From NCBI RefSeq assembly GCF_900155945.1, contig NZ_FTMN01000004.1, forward strand, positions 248,001-312,000: 64,000 nucleotides of DNA. Direction: 5' to 3'. This stretch comes from Marinobacterium stanieri (GTDB taxonomy: Bacteria > Pseudomonadota > Gammaproteobacteria > Pseudomonadales > Balneatricaceae). The notes beneath the pieces were generated by a model. That model saw nothing but the letters and a program-made list of their open reading frames with translations, was not told the origin of the DNA and searched no databases. Below are positions 1 through 9,310 of this stretch, piece after piece. The first letter of the stretch is position 1, and the number at the start of each line of letters is the position of its first letter. A program made the translations under genes and the position numbers.

Positions 1-466
1 AGGTGCTGTTACACACCATATTCAGCACCAGAAAGACGGACCCGGCGAACCAGATCTGCATATAAGCATCTATCAGGGGCATTAACTCGGGGGCCGCGCC
101 CATTAAGCGAAACACCGGATCTGTCAGGAACTGCCCGGCAACCCCGACCACTGCCATCAATAGCACCGTCAACAGCAGGTTATCCGTTGCCAGTCGTGCC
201 GCCCCTTCGGTACTGCCACTGCCGATCAGGCGCGCCAGCGTGGCCGAAGTACCAATCCCCAGTCCGATCGCCAGGCTCACCACCGAGAAAGACACCGGAA
301 AGGTAAACGCCAGCGCCGCCATGGGCTCAGTGCCCAGCTGTGCCACAAACCAGATATCCGCCAGGTTGAACAGCATCAGGCTGACAATTCCCAACATCAT
401 CGGGATTGTCATACGCACCAGAGTCGGGCGGATGGGGGAATTAAGCAGGTCAGGCCGACGGGACAT
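1..466 (-). CDS. MATE-family multidrug efflux transporter, C-terminal part outside the window
   Basis: The reading frame starts at an ATG at 466 behind an AGGAG ribosome site and runs off the left edge of the window, leaving about 155 residues. Visible features are a short polar N-terminus (MSRRPDLLNSPIRPTLVRM), then long hydrophobic stretches containing MLFNLADIWFVAQLGTEP and a Gly/Ala-rich second segment, as in NorM/DinF-type MATE sodium- or proton-coupled drug antiporters of the inner membrane. It is divergent from the reductase gene at 644 and looks like ordinary flanking genome rather than part of the catabolic cluster. Family assignment is good; the substrate is unknown. Confidence 0.8.
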   Translation of the reverse strand, partial: MSRRPDLLNSPIRPTLVRMTIPMMLGIVSLMLFNLADIWFVAQLGTEPMAALAFTFPVSFSVVSLAIGLGIGTSATLARLIGSGSTEGAARLATDNLLLTVLLMAVVGVAGQFLTDPVFRLMGAAPELMPLIDAYMQIWFAGSVFLVLNMVCNST

Positions 467-606
467 GAAGCTCCTAAAAGGCGATTATATAGACTGACAG
501 AAAGGCACAAGAGTGTAACAGAAAAGTACCAACCGAAACGGGCCGGACGCTGTATTCCTGTCGAACGCAAAGTTGCGACTTGAAATACCGCACCGGCACC
601 CACATG

Positions 607-621
607 ATGTGTAATACACAT
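607..621. promoter_or_regulatory. Candidate operator palindrome upstream of the OYE gene
   Basis: ATGTGTAATACACAT is a perfect inverted repeat (6-bp arms, 3-bp centre), 22 bp before the reductase start. Position and symmetry fit a TetR-type repressor site, but no regulator gene is visible nearby. Confidence 0.35.
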
Positions 622-643
622 TACAATTACTATGGAGCGTCCG

Positions 644-1696
644 ATGCCAACCCTGTTCGATTCCCTGCAGGCCGGTGCCCTGCAACTGCGTAACCGTATC
701 GTTATGGCCCCGCTGACCCGCTGCCGTGCCGAGGCCGACCGAGTGCCGGGGGACCTGATGGTGGAGTACTATCGCCAGCGCGCCAACGCCGGCCTGATCA
801 TCTCCGAAGCCACATCCATCATGCCCATGGCGGTGGGTTATCCGGATACACCAGGAATCTGGTCAGACGCTCAAGTTGAAGGCTGGAAGAAGGTGACCGA
901 TGCGGTCCATGCAGAAGGGGGTCTGATCGTGCTGCAGCTCTGGCATGTGGGCCGTATCTCCCATCCCAGCTACCTGGATGGCGAAACACCGGTCGCACCC
1001 AGCGCTATCAAGCCGGATGGCCATGTCAGCCTGATCCGTCCGAAAACACCCTATGTCACCCCGCGTGCATTGGAAACCGACGAGATTCCCGCCATTGTCG
1101 AGGCCTACCGCCAAGGTGCCGAGAATGCCAAGGCCGCAGGCTTTGATGGTGTCGAAATCCACGGTGCCAACGGCTACCTGCTGGAGCAGTTCTTGCTGGA
1201 TGGCACTAATACACGTACAGACCAGTACGGCGGCTCACTGGAAAACCGTGCCCGCCTGATGCTGGATGTGACCGATGCTGTGGTCTCTGTCTGGGGGGCT
1301 GATCGCGTAGGTATGCACCTGTCGCCCCGTGCCGATGCCCACTCCGTCAGCTGCAGCAACCGTCAGGAAACCTATGGTTACGTTGCCGAAGAGCTGGGCA
1401 AACGCGGACTGGCCTTCATCTGCACCCGCGAGCATGTTGCCGACGACAGCATCAGCCCGATGCTGAAAGAGAAATTTGGTGGCGCCTATATCGCCAACGA
1501 GGCTTTCACGGCCGAGTCTTCACAGGCCTATGTGGAAGAAGGCAAGGCCGACGCCGTAGCCTTTGGCAAACCCTACATCGCCAACCCGGACTTGGCATTG
1601 CGCATTGAGAAAGGTGCGGACTGGAACGAACAGGACCCAAGCACCTTCTATGCCTCCTCACCGGAAGGCTACACCGACTATCCGACCATGGATTAA
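644..1696 (+). CDS. nemA: Old Yellow Enzyme family alkene/N-ethylmaleimide reductase
   Basis: A 350-residue FMN-dependent ene-reductase of the NemA/xenobiotic-reductase type, which reduces activated C=C bonds or nitro groups with NAD(P)H in the cytoplasm. The TIM-barrel signatures are present: PLTRCRA with Thr25, LQLWHVGRISHPSY around residue 100, and the substrate-anion-binding pair in IHGANGY (His173, Asn176). I chose the second ATG because a GGAG site lies about 7 bp before it; an upstream in-frame ATG at 632 would add four residues. It is a single gene, oriented opposite to the iac operon that ends at 1769. NemA is a close functional guess; the natural substrate is unknown. Confidence 0.85.
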   Translation: MPTLFDSLQAGALQLRNRIVMAPLTRCRAEADRVPGDLMVEYYRQRANAGLIISEATSIMPMAVGYPDTPGIWSDAQVEGWKKVTDAVHAEGGLIVLQLWHVGRISHPSYLDGETPVAPSAIKPDGHVSLIRPKTPYVTPRALETDEIPAIVEAYRQGAENAKAAGFDGVEIHGANGYLLEQFLLDGTNTRTDQYGGSLENRARLMLDVTDAVVSVWGADRVGMHLSPRADAHSVSCSNRQETYGYVAEELGKRGLAFICTREHVADDSISPMLKEKFGGAYIANEAFTAESSQAYVEEGKADAVAFGKPYIANPDLALRIEKGADWNEQDPSTFYASSPEGYTDYPTMD

Positions 1697-1700
1697 CCTG

Positions 1701-1734
1701 AAAAGCCCCCGCCTTCAGTCATGAAGACGGGGGC
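1701..1734 (-). terminator. Intrinsic terminator of the iac operon
   Basis: Read on the minus strand, a 13-bp stem with one mismatch (arms 1722-1734 and 1705-1717) is followed by TTTT. It lies just downstream of the last operon gene (stop at 1769). On the plus strand there is no T-run, so it mainly serves the minus strand. Confidence 0.8.
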
Positions 1735-1768
1735 CTGACATTCTGCAGTCAATTAGTAACAGTCGCCC

Positions 1769-3067
1769 TCAGGCCGCAGAACCCATTAACTTTTCCAGCC
1801 AGCCGGCATAGCCCAACAGGGTGTCGTCGCTCTGACGCCGGCCGATCAACTGAACGCCCAGCGGCAAGCCCTGCTCGTCCTCCAGCCCCGGCACATTCAC
1901 CACCGGCAAGCCCATCGCCTGCCAGGGTCGACTCATATGCGGCGCTCCTGTCTTGCCATGGCCCTCGGGTGCAACTCCCGGTGCGGCAGGAGCCAGAATC
2001 ACATCCGCATCCTGGTGAGGCTGCCACAGAGACTCGGCTGTCGCATCGGCAATTGCCAGCGAGCGCAGGTAGGCCTCACGACTCAGGTTCAGCCCGTTTT
2101 CAATCAGTTCACTCAGCGGTTCGCTCAGTAGCTCAGGATTAGCTGATTCGATAGCCAGGTTACGCGCCACTTCATAGGACATGATCGACTGATGATGAGC
2201 CACCATTTCGTCCAGACGAACGCCCTGACCCAGCTCAACGACTTCAACACCTTGCTCTTGCATGCGTTGCACAAGGCCTGCGAGCGCTTCCTGCATGGCG
2301 GAATCCGTCTCGCCAATCCGTTCACCCAACGCCAGCAAAACCCGCTTGGGCCGTGTCATCTGTGCCGCTTCCAGTGGATTACTGTCACGCAGCAGCAAAG
2401 CACGCATCAGCGCCACATCTTCCACCCTGCGCGCCATCAACCCCAGCGAATCCAGTGACTGCGCCAGCGGCTGTACCCCTCGCAGAGAGAAGGTGCCACG
2501 GGTGCCGACATAGCCCACGGCGCCACAATAGGCAGCCGGCCGTATCACCGAGGCTGCCGTCTGCGAGCCCAGGGATACCGGCACCATGGCATCCGCCACT
2601 GCCGCAGCAGAGCCACTGGACGAACCGCCCGGCGTCCGGGACAGATCACGGGGGTTGGCTGTCTTGCCCGGCTTGAAATAGGCAAACTCGGTGGTGACGG
2701 TTTTGCCCAATACAATGCCGCCGGCCTGACGGATCAGCGCCACACAGCTGGCATCATCCACCGGCTGACGCCCCTCATGGATCGGCGAGCCCATTTCCGT
2801 GGGCATATCCGCGGTATCAATGATGTCCTTGATCCCCACCGGCAGCCCCTTGAGCGGGCTCTGTTCATAAAACGCCTGGTTGCTGCAATAGAGCTGCAGA
2901 TACTGCTCCCGTGTCAGGTTGTACTGCCAGGCACCAACCTCAGGCTCACGGGCTTCGATCCGGTCATAACAGGCAGCAATGATCTCCGGCGCTGTACACT
3001 CATGGTTTTCAATTGCTTGCAGAGCCTGTTTGAGGCCCAGCGTATTCAACGGATTAAGCTGTGTCAT
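1769..3067 (-). CDS. iacH: Amidase-signature hydrolase, IacH-like
   Basis: A 432-residue amidase of the Ser-cisSer-Lys family. It shows the catalytic lysine motif GLPVGIKDIID near residue 80 and the Gly/Ser-rich signature with TPGGSSSGSAA and GSQTAASV. IacH is the amidase of indole-3-acetate (IAA) clusters; its exact reaction is not settled, and hydrolysis of indole-3-acetamide to IAA would be a natural role. Here it is the last gene of the operon, 50 bp after dctM, and a strong terminator follows. The ATG at 3067 is chosen over a TTG six codons upstream. The iac assignment rests on context as much as on sequence. Confidence 0.75.
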   Translation of the reverse strand: MTQLNPLNTLGLKQALQAIENHECTAPEIIAACYDRIEAREPEVGAWQYNLTREQYLQLYCSNQAFYEQSPLKGLPVGIKDIIDTADMPTEMGSPIHEGRQPVDDASCVALIRQAGGIVLGKTVTTEFAYFKPGKTANPRDLSRTPGGSSSGSAAAVADAMVPVSLGSQTAASVIRPAAYCGAVGYVGTRGTFSLRGVQPLAQSLDSLGLMARRVEDVALMRALLLRDSNPLEAAQMTRPKRVLLALGERIGETDSAMQEALAGLVQRMQEQGVEVVELGQGVRLDEMVAHHQSIMSYEVARNLAIESANPELLSEPLSELIENGLNLSREAYLRSLAIADATAESLWQPHQDADVILAPAAPGVAPEGHGKTGAPHMSRPWQAMGLPVVNVPGLEDEQGLPLGVQLIGRRQSDDTLLGYAGWLEKLMGSAA

Positions 3068-3117
3068 ATGTAGTGTGTCTCTCAAGCAAAGTATTCAATT
3101 CGTTAACCCGCTCTGCG

Positions 3118-4452
3118 TTAATCCAGCATCCAAAGCGCCAATGATGGAAACAGCGCGACCAGTACGAGCGTCAGCAGCTGCAAAGCGACAAAAGGCATAG
3201 CGCCCTTGTAGATTTCGGCCATGCTGATTTCTTGCGTGGCATTACGCAGATAAAACAGCGCCATCCCCACGGGAGGCGTCAGGAAGGAGGTTTGCAGACA
3301 AAGCGCCATCAGGATCGCAACCCACACAGGCTCAAAACCGAATCCGGTTAGAATCGGCATCACCAGAGGTGCAACGATGAGTACAATTTCCATCCAGTCC
3401 AGGAAAAAGCCCAGTAAAAACACCACCAGAATGACCAGTGCCAGCACACCTTCAGGACTGAACGGCAATGCATAAAGCGCGTTTTCAATGACTTCATCAC
3501 CACCGTATCCCCGCAGAACGACAGAGAAGCAGGCTGCACCAAAAATCAGCGCATACAAAAAGGCCACCGTGCGTCCTGTGTGATAGCAGACCTGTCTCAG
3601 GTCCGCCCAACTCAGGCGCCTGGAAACCCAGGCCAACAGGGTCGCCCCCGCTGCCCCTATACCGGATGCTTCAGTCGGGGAAGCAACCCCCGCCAGAATA
3701 GAACCCAATACCGCAACAACCAGTAGCAAGGGCGCCAGCAAAGCACCTGCCATATCACGCAGCTGTGCCCAGATATTTCCAGACTGTTCGGTTCTATCCA
3801 GAGCTGGCATTTCACTTGGGCGCAACAACGCATAGCCCAGTAGAAAGGCCACAAAGCAGCAGGCCAAAAGCAATCCGGGCAAAATGGCGCCCATGAACAG
3901 GTCACCAACGGGAATACGTAGCTGATCCCCCATCACGACCAGCATGATGGAGGGAGGCACGAGAATGCCCAGGCAGCCAGTCGCACCGACTGTTCCGGCA
4001 CTGAGCCAGCGCGCGTAACCGGACTGCACCATGGTCGGCAACGCAATGGTCGCCAGTAGAACAACCGACGCCCCGATAATGCCGGTGGAGGCCGCGAGCA
4101 CCACCCCGATCAGCACCACGGCAATCGCCAGCCCGCCAGGAGCTGGCCCCAACACCCGGCGCATGGCCAGGATCAATCGCTCAGCGATACCAGAGCGATC
4201 CAGCATGTAGCCCATGAAGATAAACATGGACATGGGAATCAGTGAATAACTCGACAGGGTGTTGAAGATACGGTTGGAAACAAATCCAATCATGCGCAGG
4301 TCCCCGACTTCAGCTATTTCCAGGGGCTCAATCAGCGTTCCCAGTGCGGCAAAAAGCACACCGACACCACCGAGCACAAAGGCAACCGGAAAACCTGAAA
4401 ACAGGACCAACATGAAAGCGCCGAACAACAGAAAAACAAAAAGTGCATCCAT
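3118..4452 (-). CDS. dctM: TRAP transporter large permease subunit, set 1
   Basis: A 444-residue DctM-type membrane subunit with about a dozen hydrophobic segments. It has the family motifs PPSIMLVVMGD, GVASPTEASGIG and LQTSFLTPPVGMALFYL. Together with the small subunit and binding protein just upstream in the same operon it forms a sodium-driven tripartite importer for organic anions. The start at 4452 is 10 bp after the dctQ stop and has an AGGAT site; the longer open frame upstream lies inside dctQ. Position between iacG and iacH suggests import of indole-3-acetate or a related aromatic acid; that is inference. Confidence 0.88.
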   Translation of the reverse strand: MDALFVFLLFGAFMLVLFSGFPVAFVLGGVGVLFAALGTLIEPLEIAEVGDLRMIGFVSNRIFNTLSSYSLIPMSMFIFMGYMLDRSGIAERLILAMRRVLGPAPGGLAIAVVLIGVVLAASTGIIGASVVLLATIALPTMVQSGYARWLSAGTVGATGCLGILVPPSIMLVVMGDQLRIPVGDLFMGAILPGLLLACCFVAFLLGYALLRPSEMPALDRTEQSGNIWAQLRDMAGALLAPLLLVVAVLGSILAGVASPTEASGIGAAGATLLAWVSRRLSWADLRQVCYHTGRTVAFLYALIFGAACFSVVLRGYGGDEVIENALYALPFSPEGVLALVILVVFLLGFFLDWMEIVLIVAPLVMPILTGFGFEPVWVAILMALCLQTSFLTPPVGMALFYLRNATQEISMAEIYKGAMPFVALQLLTLVLVALFPSLALWMLD

Positions 4453-4462
4453 GACGGTGATC

Positions 4463-4972
4463 CTATTGAGGGCGGCCGAAACGGCGCGACAGGCAGTTGA
4501 GCAGCAGGGCCACACCCTGCAACATCAGCAACGTCATCCCCGCTGCCATAATGCCTTTGATGACATAACGCCCCGGTAGCCCGGAAGGCATGGGTGAACC
4601 TTCCTTCAGCTCCCATGAGTAGGCCGCAAGCTTCCAGGCATGCCAGGTCACCAGCCCGGTAAACGGCAAGAACAGGCACAGAATGCCCAGCAGATTGACC
4701 CAGTCCTTTCCAGCTGGTCGCATGCGGTTGTACAACAGGTCCACACGGACATGCTCATCGGTCTGCAGAGCATATGCGAGGCAGCACATCACCACTGTCG
4801 CATTGAGGTGCCATTGCAGCTCCTCCAGCTCAATAAGACCAATATCAAATACATAGCGTAGAATGACATTGACCAGAATGGTCAGCACCAGCAGCGGCAG
4901 TATGAGCGACCCGGTTTTCCCCACCAGAATGGACAGGCGCTCAATCTGCGCGGCAACAAGATGCATGGACAT
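4463..4972 (-). CDS. dctQ: TRAP transporter small permease subunit, set 1
   Basis: A 169-residue DctQ-type protein with four hydrophobic segments (LPLLVLTILVNVILRYVF near residue 25 and three more) and the typical loop ELEELQWHLNATVVM near residue 50. It pairs with the large permease that follows 10 bp later and with the binding protein 50 bp upstream. No catalytic residues are expected in this family. The family call rests on the gene triad and membrane pattern. Confidence 0.85.
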   Translation of the reverse strand: MSMHLVAAQIERLSILVGKTGSLILPLLVLTILVNVILRYVFDIGLIELEELQWHLNATVVMCCLAYALQTDEHVRVDLLYNRMRPAGKDWVNLLGILCLFLPFTGLVTWHAWKLAAYSWELKEGSPMPSGLPGRYVIKGIMAAGMTLLMLQGVALLLNCLSRRFGRPQ

Positions 4973-5022
4973 GGCGAACCTCCACCTGACCAGCGGGACA
5001 GGCTCACCTGCCCCGCTGTGTT

Positions 5023-6051
5023 TTAATCCGCTTTATGAGTGCTCCAGAGGGCTGTCTTGTCACGGTAAGCCTGCAGCGAATCCCAGACTCGTTTGAAATC
5101 GGCATCTTCCTCCGCCTGCTCCGCCATCACCTCGTCGGTCGCCTTGCGGAACACCTTCATGACCTCATCGGGGAAACTGCGAATTTCGGTTCCCGCTGCC
5201 TTGAACTTGGCGATCGCCTCGGCGTTCGGCACCGTGGTGGATGTGATTGACCAGATATGAGTTTCACGGCAGGTATCTTCAATCAATCCGCGCTGGGCAT
5301 CATCCATGGCATCCCATTTGCGTTTATTGATGATCAGCTCGTTGATTGCCGCAGGCTGATGCCACCCCGGCAGGTAGTAGTATTTGGCAGCCTTCTCGAA
5401 CCCCATGGCTGCATCAATCGCCGGCATGGAGAACTCGGTGCCATCAATCACGCCACGCTCCAGATTGGGGTAGATATCTCCACCACTGAGTAACACAACT
5501 GAGGCACCGGCCTTCTTCATGACTTCACCGGCCAGACCGGCAAAACGGATTTTCTTGCCTTTAAGGTCTGCAGGCGTATTGATTTCAAAGGTGTACCAGC
5601 CACCCGCTTCTGAATCCATTAACCCACAAGGCACGGGAACGACGCCCTGTTTAGCGTAAATTTCACGCCAGATTTCCAGGCCACCACCGTTATAAAGCCA
5701 GCCCAGATAGTCCATCGCATCCGGACCAAAGGGGACGCCACCAAACAGCTGTACTGCCGGGAAACGACCCGCCACATACAGCGGTGAGGTATACCCCGCA
5801 TCCAGGCTGCCCTGCTGTACGGCATCGAAGATTTGCAGGGGCGGCACCAGCTTGCCCGCCGAGTAGAGTTTCACCTTGAGACTGCCGGCGCCGGTCTCGT
5901 TAATGCGTTCAGCAAAATGCGCCGCATTCTGGCCACTGGCCGGCAGTGTCAGCGGCCAGGCACTCTGTACATCCATGGATACTTTCGCTGCCTGAACACC
6001 GGCAGCCCAGATCGCGGTGGTTACCGCCACACTCAGTACTCGCATCTTCAT
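5023..6051 (-). CDS. dctP: TRAP substrate-binding protein, TakP-like, set 1
   Basis: A 342-residue periplasmic binding protein with signal peptide (MKMRVLSVAVTTAIWAAGVQA). It has the DctP-fold features LKVKLYSAGKLVPPLQIFDAV and DLKGKKIRFAGLAGEVMKK, where the arginine normally binds the substrate carboxylate. The pattern is closer to the TakP/2-oxo-acid subfamily than to the C4-dicarboxylate type. It follows iacG by 24 bp. The operon encodes two complete TRAP systems with different binding proteins (the second at 9841), so the two probably take different acids of the pathway. Substrate assignment is inference. Confidence 0.85.
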   Translation of the reverse strand: MKMRVLSVAVTTAIWAAGVQAAKVSMDVQSAWPLTLPASGQNAAHFAERINETGAGSLKVKLYSAGKLVPPLQIFDAVQQGSLDAGYTSPLYVAGRFPAVQLFGGVPFGPDAMDYLGWLYNGGGLEIWREIYAKQGVVPVPCGLMDSEAGGWYTFEINTPADLKGKKIRFAGLAGEVMKKAGASVVLLSGGDIYPNLERGVIDGTEFSMPAIDAAMGFEKAAKYYYLPGWHQPAAINELIINKRKWDAMDDAQRGLIEDTCRETHIWSITSTTVPNAEAIAKFKAAGTEIRSFPDEVMKVFRKATDEVMAEQAEEDADFKRVWDSLQAYRDKTALWSTHKAD

Positions 6052-6075
6052 GATCGTTCTCCCCTTCCCTGTTTT

Positions 6076-6996
6076 TTAACCGGCAAAGCTCTGCTGCAGC
6101 AGTTTAAGGCCTTCTTTCAACGCCTGCTGCTGTTCACTGCTGAGGCAGGCCACCGTTTTCTGCTCATGCTCAACCGCCTTGTCCAGCAGTTGTGCGGCCA
6201 GCTGCTGGCCCTTGTCGGTCAAACGGAATCCTTGGTCATTCACCTGCAGCAGGCCTTTTTCCTGCAGCCACTCACTGGTGTCAGCCAACTCTTTCAACGG
6301 CTGGGAAACGAAGGGACTGATCTGCTCGGGCGTCATCGCCTCACCATCGGCCAGCAGCGTCAGTACCCGCCACTCCTCGGCAGTCACGCCGAAGTGACTC
6401 AGCTGCGGGTAGAAATCGGCTGCGTAGGCGTTCAGGGTCTGACGCAGCTGGTAGAGCAGGTAGTCACCGAGCAGGCCACGGGCCTGCAGTGACTCGGCCG
6501 GGGCCTGAGTGGCCGGGTGGGATTCCGGCACGGCATAGCGGCCGTTGTGGAAAACCAGCGAGCCCACGTTGTCTTCGTAGTGGTACTCCGTCACCTGCCC
6601 CACGATGATGAAGTGGTCGCCGCCCTCGTAGACTTCCCAGGTGTTGCAGGCAAACCAGGCTGCAGTATCCGGCAACAAAGGCGCGCCATTGGTGCAGTCT
6701 CGGGTGTCCACACCGGCAAATTTGTCCTCACCACGGCGAGCGAAGTTGTTGGACAGCTCCACCTGGTCGTTGCGCAGCACGTTGATGGCAAAGCCCTTGC
6801 CCTTGGTGAAGGCGTCCAGGCTGTAAGCGCCCTTGTCGATGCTCCAGAGCACCAGCGCCGGGTCAATCGACAAGGTGTTGAAGCTGCTGGCCGTCATGCC
6901 GATGGGGTTGCCGTCGGCATCGCGGGTGGTGATAACAGTTACGCCGGTGGGGAACTTGCCCAAGGCACGGCGGAAATCTTTGGGATCAAATGACAT
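6076..6996 (-). CDS. iacG: IacG-like flavin reductase fused to a MarR-type domain
   Basis: A 306-residue two-domain protein. Residues 1-160 are a flavin reductase domain (FPTGVTVITTRDADG, GMTASSFNTLS, FAINVLRNDQ), which supplies reduced flavin to a partner oxygenase. Residues 170-306 form a MarR-like winged-helix domain (HFGVTAEEWRVLTLLADGE then FRLTDKGQQLA). This architecture matches the reductase C1 of Acinetobacter 4-hydroxyphenylacetate hydroxylase, where the MarR part senses the aromatic substrate and relieves autoinhibition. The likely partner is IacA at 15448. The start at 6996 has GGAGG five bases upstream; an ATG at 7011 lacks this and overlaps the C23O stop. Confidence 0.85.
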   Translation of the reverse strand: MSFDPKDFRRALGKFPTGVTVITTRDADGNPIGMTASSFNTLSIDPALVLWSIDKGAYSLDAFTKGKGFAINVLRNDQVELSNNFARRGEDKFAGVDTRDCTNGAPLLPDTAAWFACNTWEVYEGGDHFIIVGQVTEYHYEDNVGSLVFHNGRYAVPESHPATQAPAESLQARGLLGDYLLYQLRQTLNAYAADFYPQLSHFGVTAEEWRVLTLLADGEAMTPEQISPFVSQPLKELADTSEWLQEKGLLQVNDQGFRLTDKGQQLAAQLLDKAVEHEQKTVACLSSEQQQALKEGLKLLQQSFAG

Positions 6997-7010
6997 GGGT
7001 ACCTCCGGCA

Positions 7011-7934
7011 TCAGGTCAGGGCAGTCAGGAAACGCTCGTTGAGCTGGCGGTCGTGGTAGAAGATCGCCTTGCCCAGCTTGTCCGCATCCCAGGTGATGGG
7101 CTCATGGTCCGGGTAGAAGTAATCACCGCCGCAGAACACTTCATTGCGGTTACCGGACGGGTCAAAAAAGTAGATCGTCTGGCCGTGGGTGATACCGTGA
7201 CGAGTGGGGCCGATATCGATGGAGGTATCGGTCATGGAGATAAGGTCACCGGCACGCAGCACGTCTTCCCAGGTTTCCAGGAAGAAAGAGGCGTGGTGGA
7301 ATTTGCCCGGCTCGGGGTGATCGATGAAAGCGATATCGTGGGCCTTCATGCTGGTGGTGAGGAACTGGGCCACGCGCTTGCCGTCCGGCGTCATCACCTG
7401 TTCGCACAGATCAAAGCCCAGTACATCGCGGAACAGCGCGTAGGTCTGATCCAGGTTGGGGCCGTACAGCAGACAGTGGTCGAAGCGCTGGGCTTTCATG
7501 CCCTTGAGGTCACGCGGCCAGGCTTCCGGGTTGTGGTTACCCACACCGTAACGGCCGGTCTGTTCCTTGGTGGCAAACAGCTCGAAGTTGTGGCCGGTGG
7601 GGGCCTGGAAACGGATGCGACGGCCACAGCCTTTCAGTTCGCCGGCTGCTACCTCTTCCACTTCGACACCATAATCCACCAGTTCATGCTGCAGCAGGTC
7701 CAGCACCTCTTCACTGAGGCATTTGAAGCTCATGAAATCCATGCCCGGCTGATCCGCTTCACGCAGCACCACCGAGAACTTGTCCACTTCGGTCCAGGCC
7801 TTGAGGTAGACGCGACCCTGATCATCACGGTCGGTTTCAATCAGGCCCATCAGCTCCACGTAATGGTTAATGGCTTCCTCCAGATCCAGCACGCGAATCT
7901 GAACATGTCCGGGACGCATTACACCTTTTTTCAT
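7011..7934 (-). CDS. dmpB: Catechol 2,3-dioxygenase, copy 1 (iac operon)
   Basis: A 307-residue extradiol dioxygenase, exactly the length of XylE/DmpB, which opens catechol to 2-hydroxymuconic semialdehyde using Fe(II). The metal ligands are present and keep XylE numbering: His153 (RFDHCLLYG), His214 (KFHHASFF) and Glu265 ([10 protein letters not shown]). It lies inside the iac operon between a TRAP set and iacG. Known iac clusters end in catechol and often feed ortho-cleavage, so an embedded meta-cleavage gene is notable. Its last 130 residues are identical to copies 3 (44737) and 4 (63098), while the N-terminal half has diverged. Confidence 0.95.
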   Translation of the reverse strand: MKKGVMRPGHVQIRVLDLEEAINHYVELMGLIETDRDDQGRVYLKAWTEVDKFSVVLREADQPGMDFMSFKCLSEEVLDLLQHELVDYGVEVEEVAAGELKGCGRRIRFQAPTGHNFELFATKEQTGRYGVGNHNPEAWPRDLKGMKAQRFDHCLLYGPNLDQTYALFRDVLGFDLCEQVMTPDGKRVAQFLTTSMKAHDIAFIDHPEPGKFHHASFFLETWEDVLRAGDLISMTDTSIDIGPTRHGITHGQTIYFFDPSGNRNEVFCGGDYFYPDHEPITWDADKLGKAIFYHDRQLNERFLTALT

Positions 7935-7949
7935 TGGGTTACCTCATCA

Positions 7950-7957
7950 TTATTCTT
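7950..7957 (-). promoter_or_regulatory. AAnAAnAA motif before C23O copy 1
   Basis: AAGAATAA on the minus strand, 15 nt before the start codon. It fits the Crc/Hfq CA-motif AAnAAnAA. Confidence 0.4.
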
Positions 7958-7993
7958 ATAGGTTGTTTGCACGTTGTATTCGCCGCTGCTGCC

Positions 7994-9310
7994 CTAGCCC
8001 ACGGCGTTAGGCAGCATCAGTGACAGGGACGGAATGGTGATGATCAGTACCAGACGCACGATATCCGCCAGCCAGAACGGCGTGACGCCGCGGAAAATAG
8101 TGGACAGTTTCACATCGGGGATCACACCGCGCAGGACAAACACATTCATGCCCACCGGCGGTGTAATCAGGCTGATCTCGGTGACCACCACTACCAGAAT
8201 ACCGAACCAGATCAGGTCAAAGCCCATGGCTTCCACCATTGGGTAGAACACCGGTACCGTGAGCAGAATCATCGACATGCTTTCCAGCACACAGCCCAGC
8301 AGCAGGTAAACCGCCACCAGAATCAGGATCACCATGAGCGGACTGAAACCGGATTCAAGCACCCAGTCTTTCAGCAGCATGGGCATGCCGGTCAGGTTGA
8401 TGAAGTTGGAGAAGATCACCGCACCGATCACCAGGAAAAACAGCATGGCCGTGGTGCGTGCTGCACCGGTCAGCGAGCGCTTGAACATCTTCACGCTCAA
8501 CTTGCCGCTGAACAGGGCGATCAGGAAGGCACCCGAGGCACCGATGCCGGCGGCTTCGGTCGGGGTAAAGATACCGGCATAGATACCGCCCATGACAATG
8601 ATGAAGATCAGGTTGATACCCCAGACCCCTTTCATCGACAGCAGGCGCTCTTTCCAGGTGGAACGCTTGCCCGCCGGGCCGATCTCCGGCTTCAGGCGCA
8701 CGGCGAAGACCACCGCCAGCATGTACAGAATCACACCGATCAGCCCCGGCAGCAGACCGGCAATGAACAACTTGCCGATATCGCTTTCGGTCATCAGACC
8801 ATAGATCACCAGAATCACGCTGGGGGGAATCAGAATGCCCAGGGTACCGCCGGCAGCAATGGCGCCGGTGGCCAGACTATCGGAGTACTTGTACTCACGC
8901 ATGGAGGGCATGGCGACACGGGACATGGTGGCTGCCGTGGCCATGGAGCTGCCGCACACGGCAGAGAAAGCACCGCAGGACACCACTGTCGCCAGCGCCA
9001 GGCCGCCCTTGAAGTGCCCCAGAAAGGCATTGGCAGCACGGTAGAGCTCCTTGGACATGCCCGACTCGGTGATCAGGTTGCCCATCAACAGGAACAGGGG
9101 TACTACCGACAGGCCGTAAGCCAGGCCGGTATCAAACGCGGTCGATGCGATCATGTTCAGCGCCGTATCCCAGCCACGCGGGTTACCGTAGGTTACCTGC
9201 TGCACCAGCGCGAAGCCGACCACGCCCACAATCCCCATGGCAACACCCAGTGGCACACGGGCCAGAATCAACAGCATCAGTGCTGCGAAGCCGATCAGAC
9301 TTGCCTCCAT
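7994..9310 (-). CDS. dctM: TRAP transporter large permease subunit, set 2
   Basis: A 438-residue DctM protein with about twelve hydrophobic segments and the family motifs CGSSMATAATMSRVAMP, GILIPPSVILVIYG, FTPTEAAGIGASGAF and SLITPPVGMNVFVL. It overlaps the upstream dctQ by one base, showing tight translational coupling. It is part of the second TRAP set in the iac operon; the set 1 large subunit at 3118 is clearly a different lineage, so this is not a recent tandem duplication. The substrate is probably an aromatic or indolic acid, by context only. Confidence 0.88.
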   Translation of the reverse strand: MEASLIGFAALMLLILARVPLGVAMGIVGVVGFALVQQVTYGNPRGWDTALNMIASTAFDTGLAYGLSVVPLFLLMGNLITESGMSKELYRAANAFLGHFKGGLALATVVSCGAFSAVCGSSMATAATMSRVAMPSMREYKYSDSLATGAIAAGGTLGILIPPSVILVIYGLMTESDIGKLFIAGLLPGLIGVILYMLAVVFAVRLKPEIGPAGKRSTWKERLLSMKGVWGINLIFIIVMGGIYAGIFTPTEAAGIGASGAFLIALFSGKLSVKMFKRSLTGAARTTAMLFFLVIGAVIFSNFINLTGMPMLLKDWVLESGFSPLMVILILVAVYLLLGCVLESMSMILLTVPVFYPMVEAMGFDLIWFGILVVVVTEISLITPPVGMNVFVLRGVIPDVKLSTIFRGVTPFWLADIVRLVLIITIPSLSLMLPNAVG

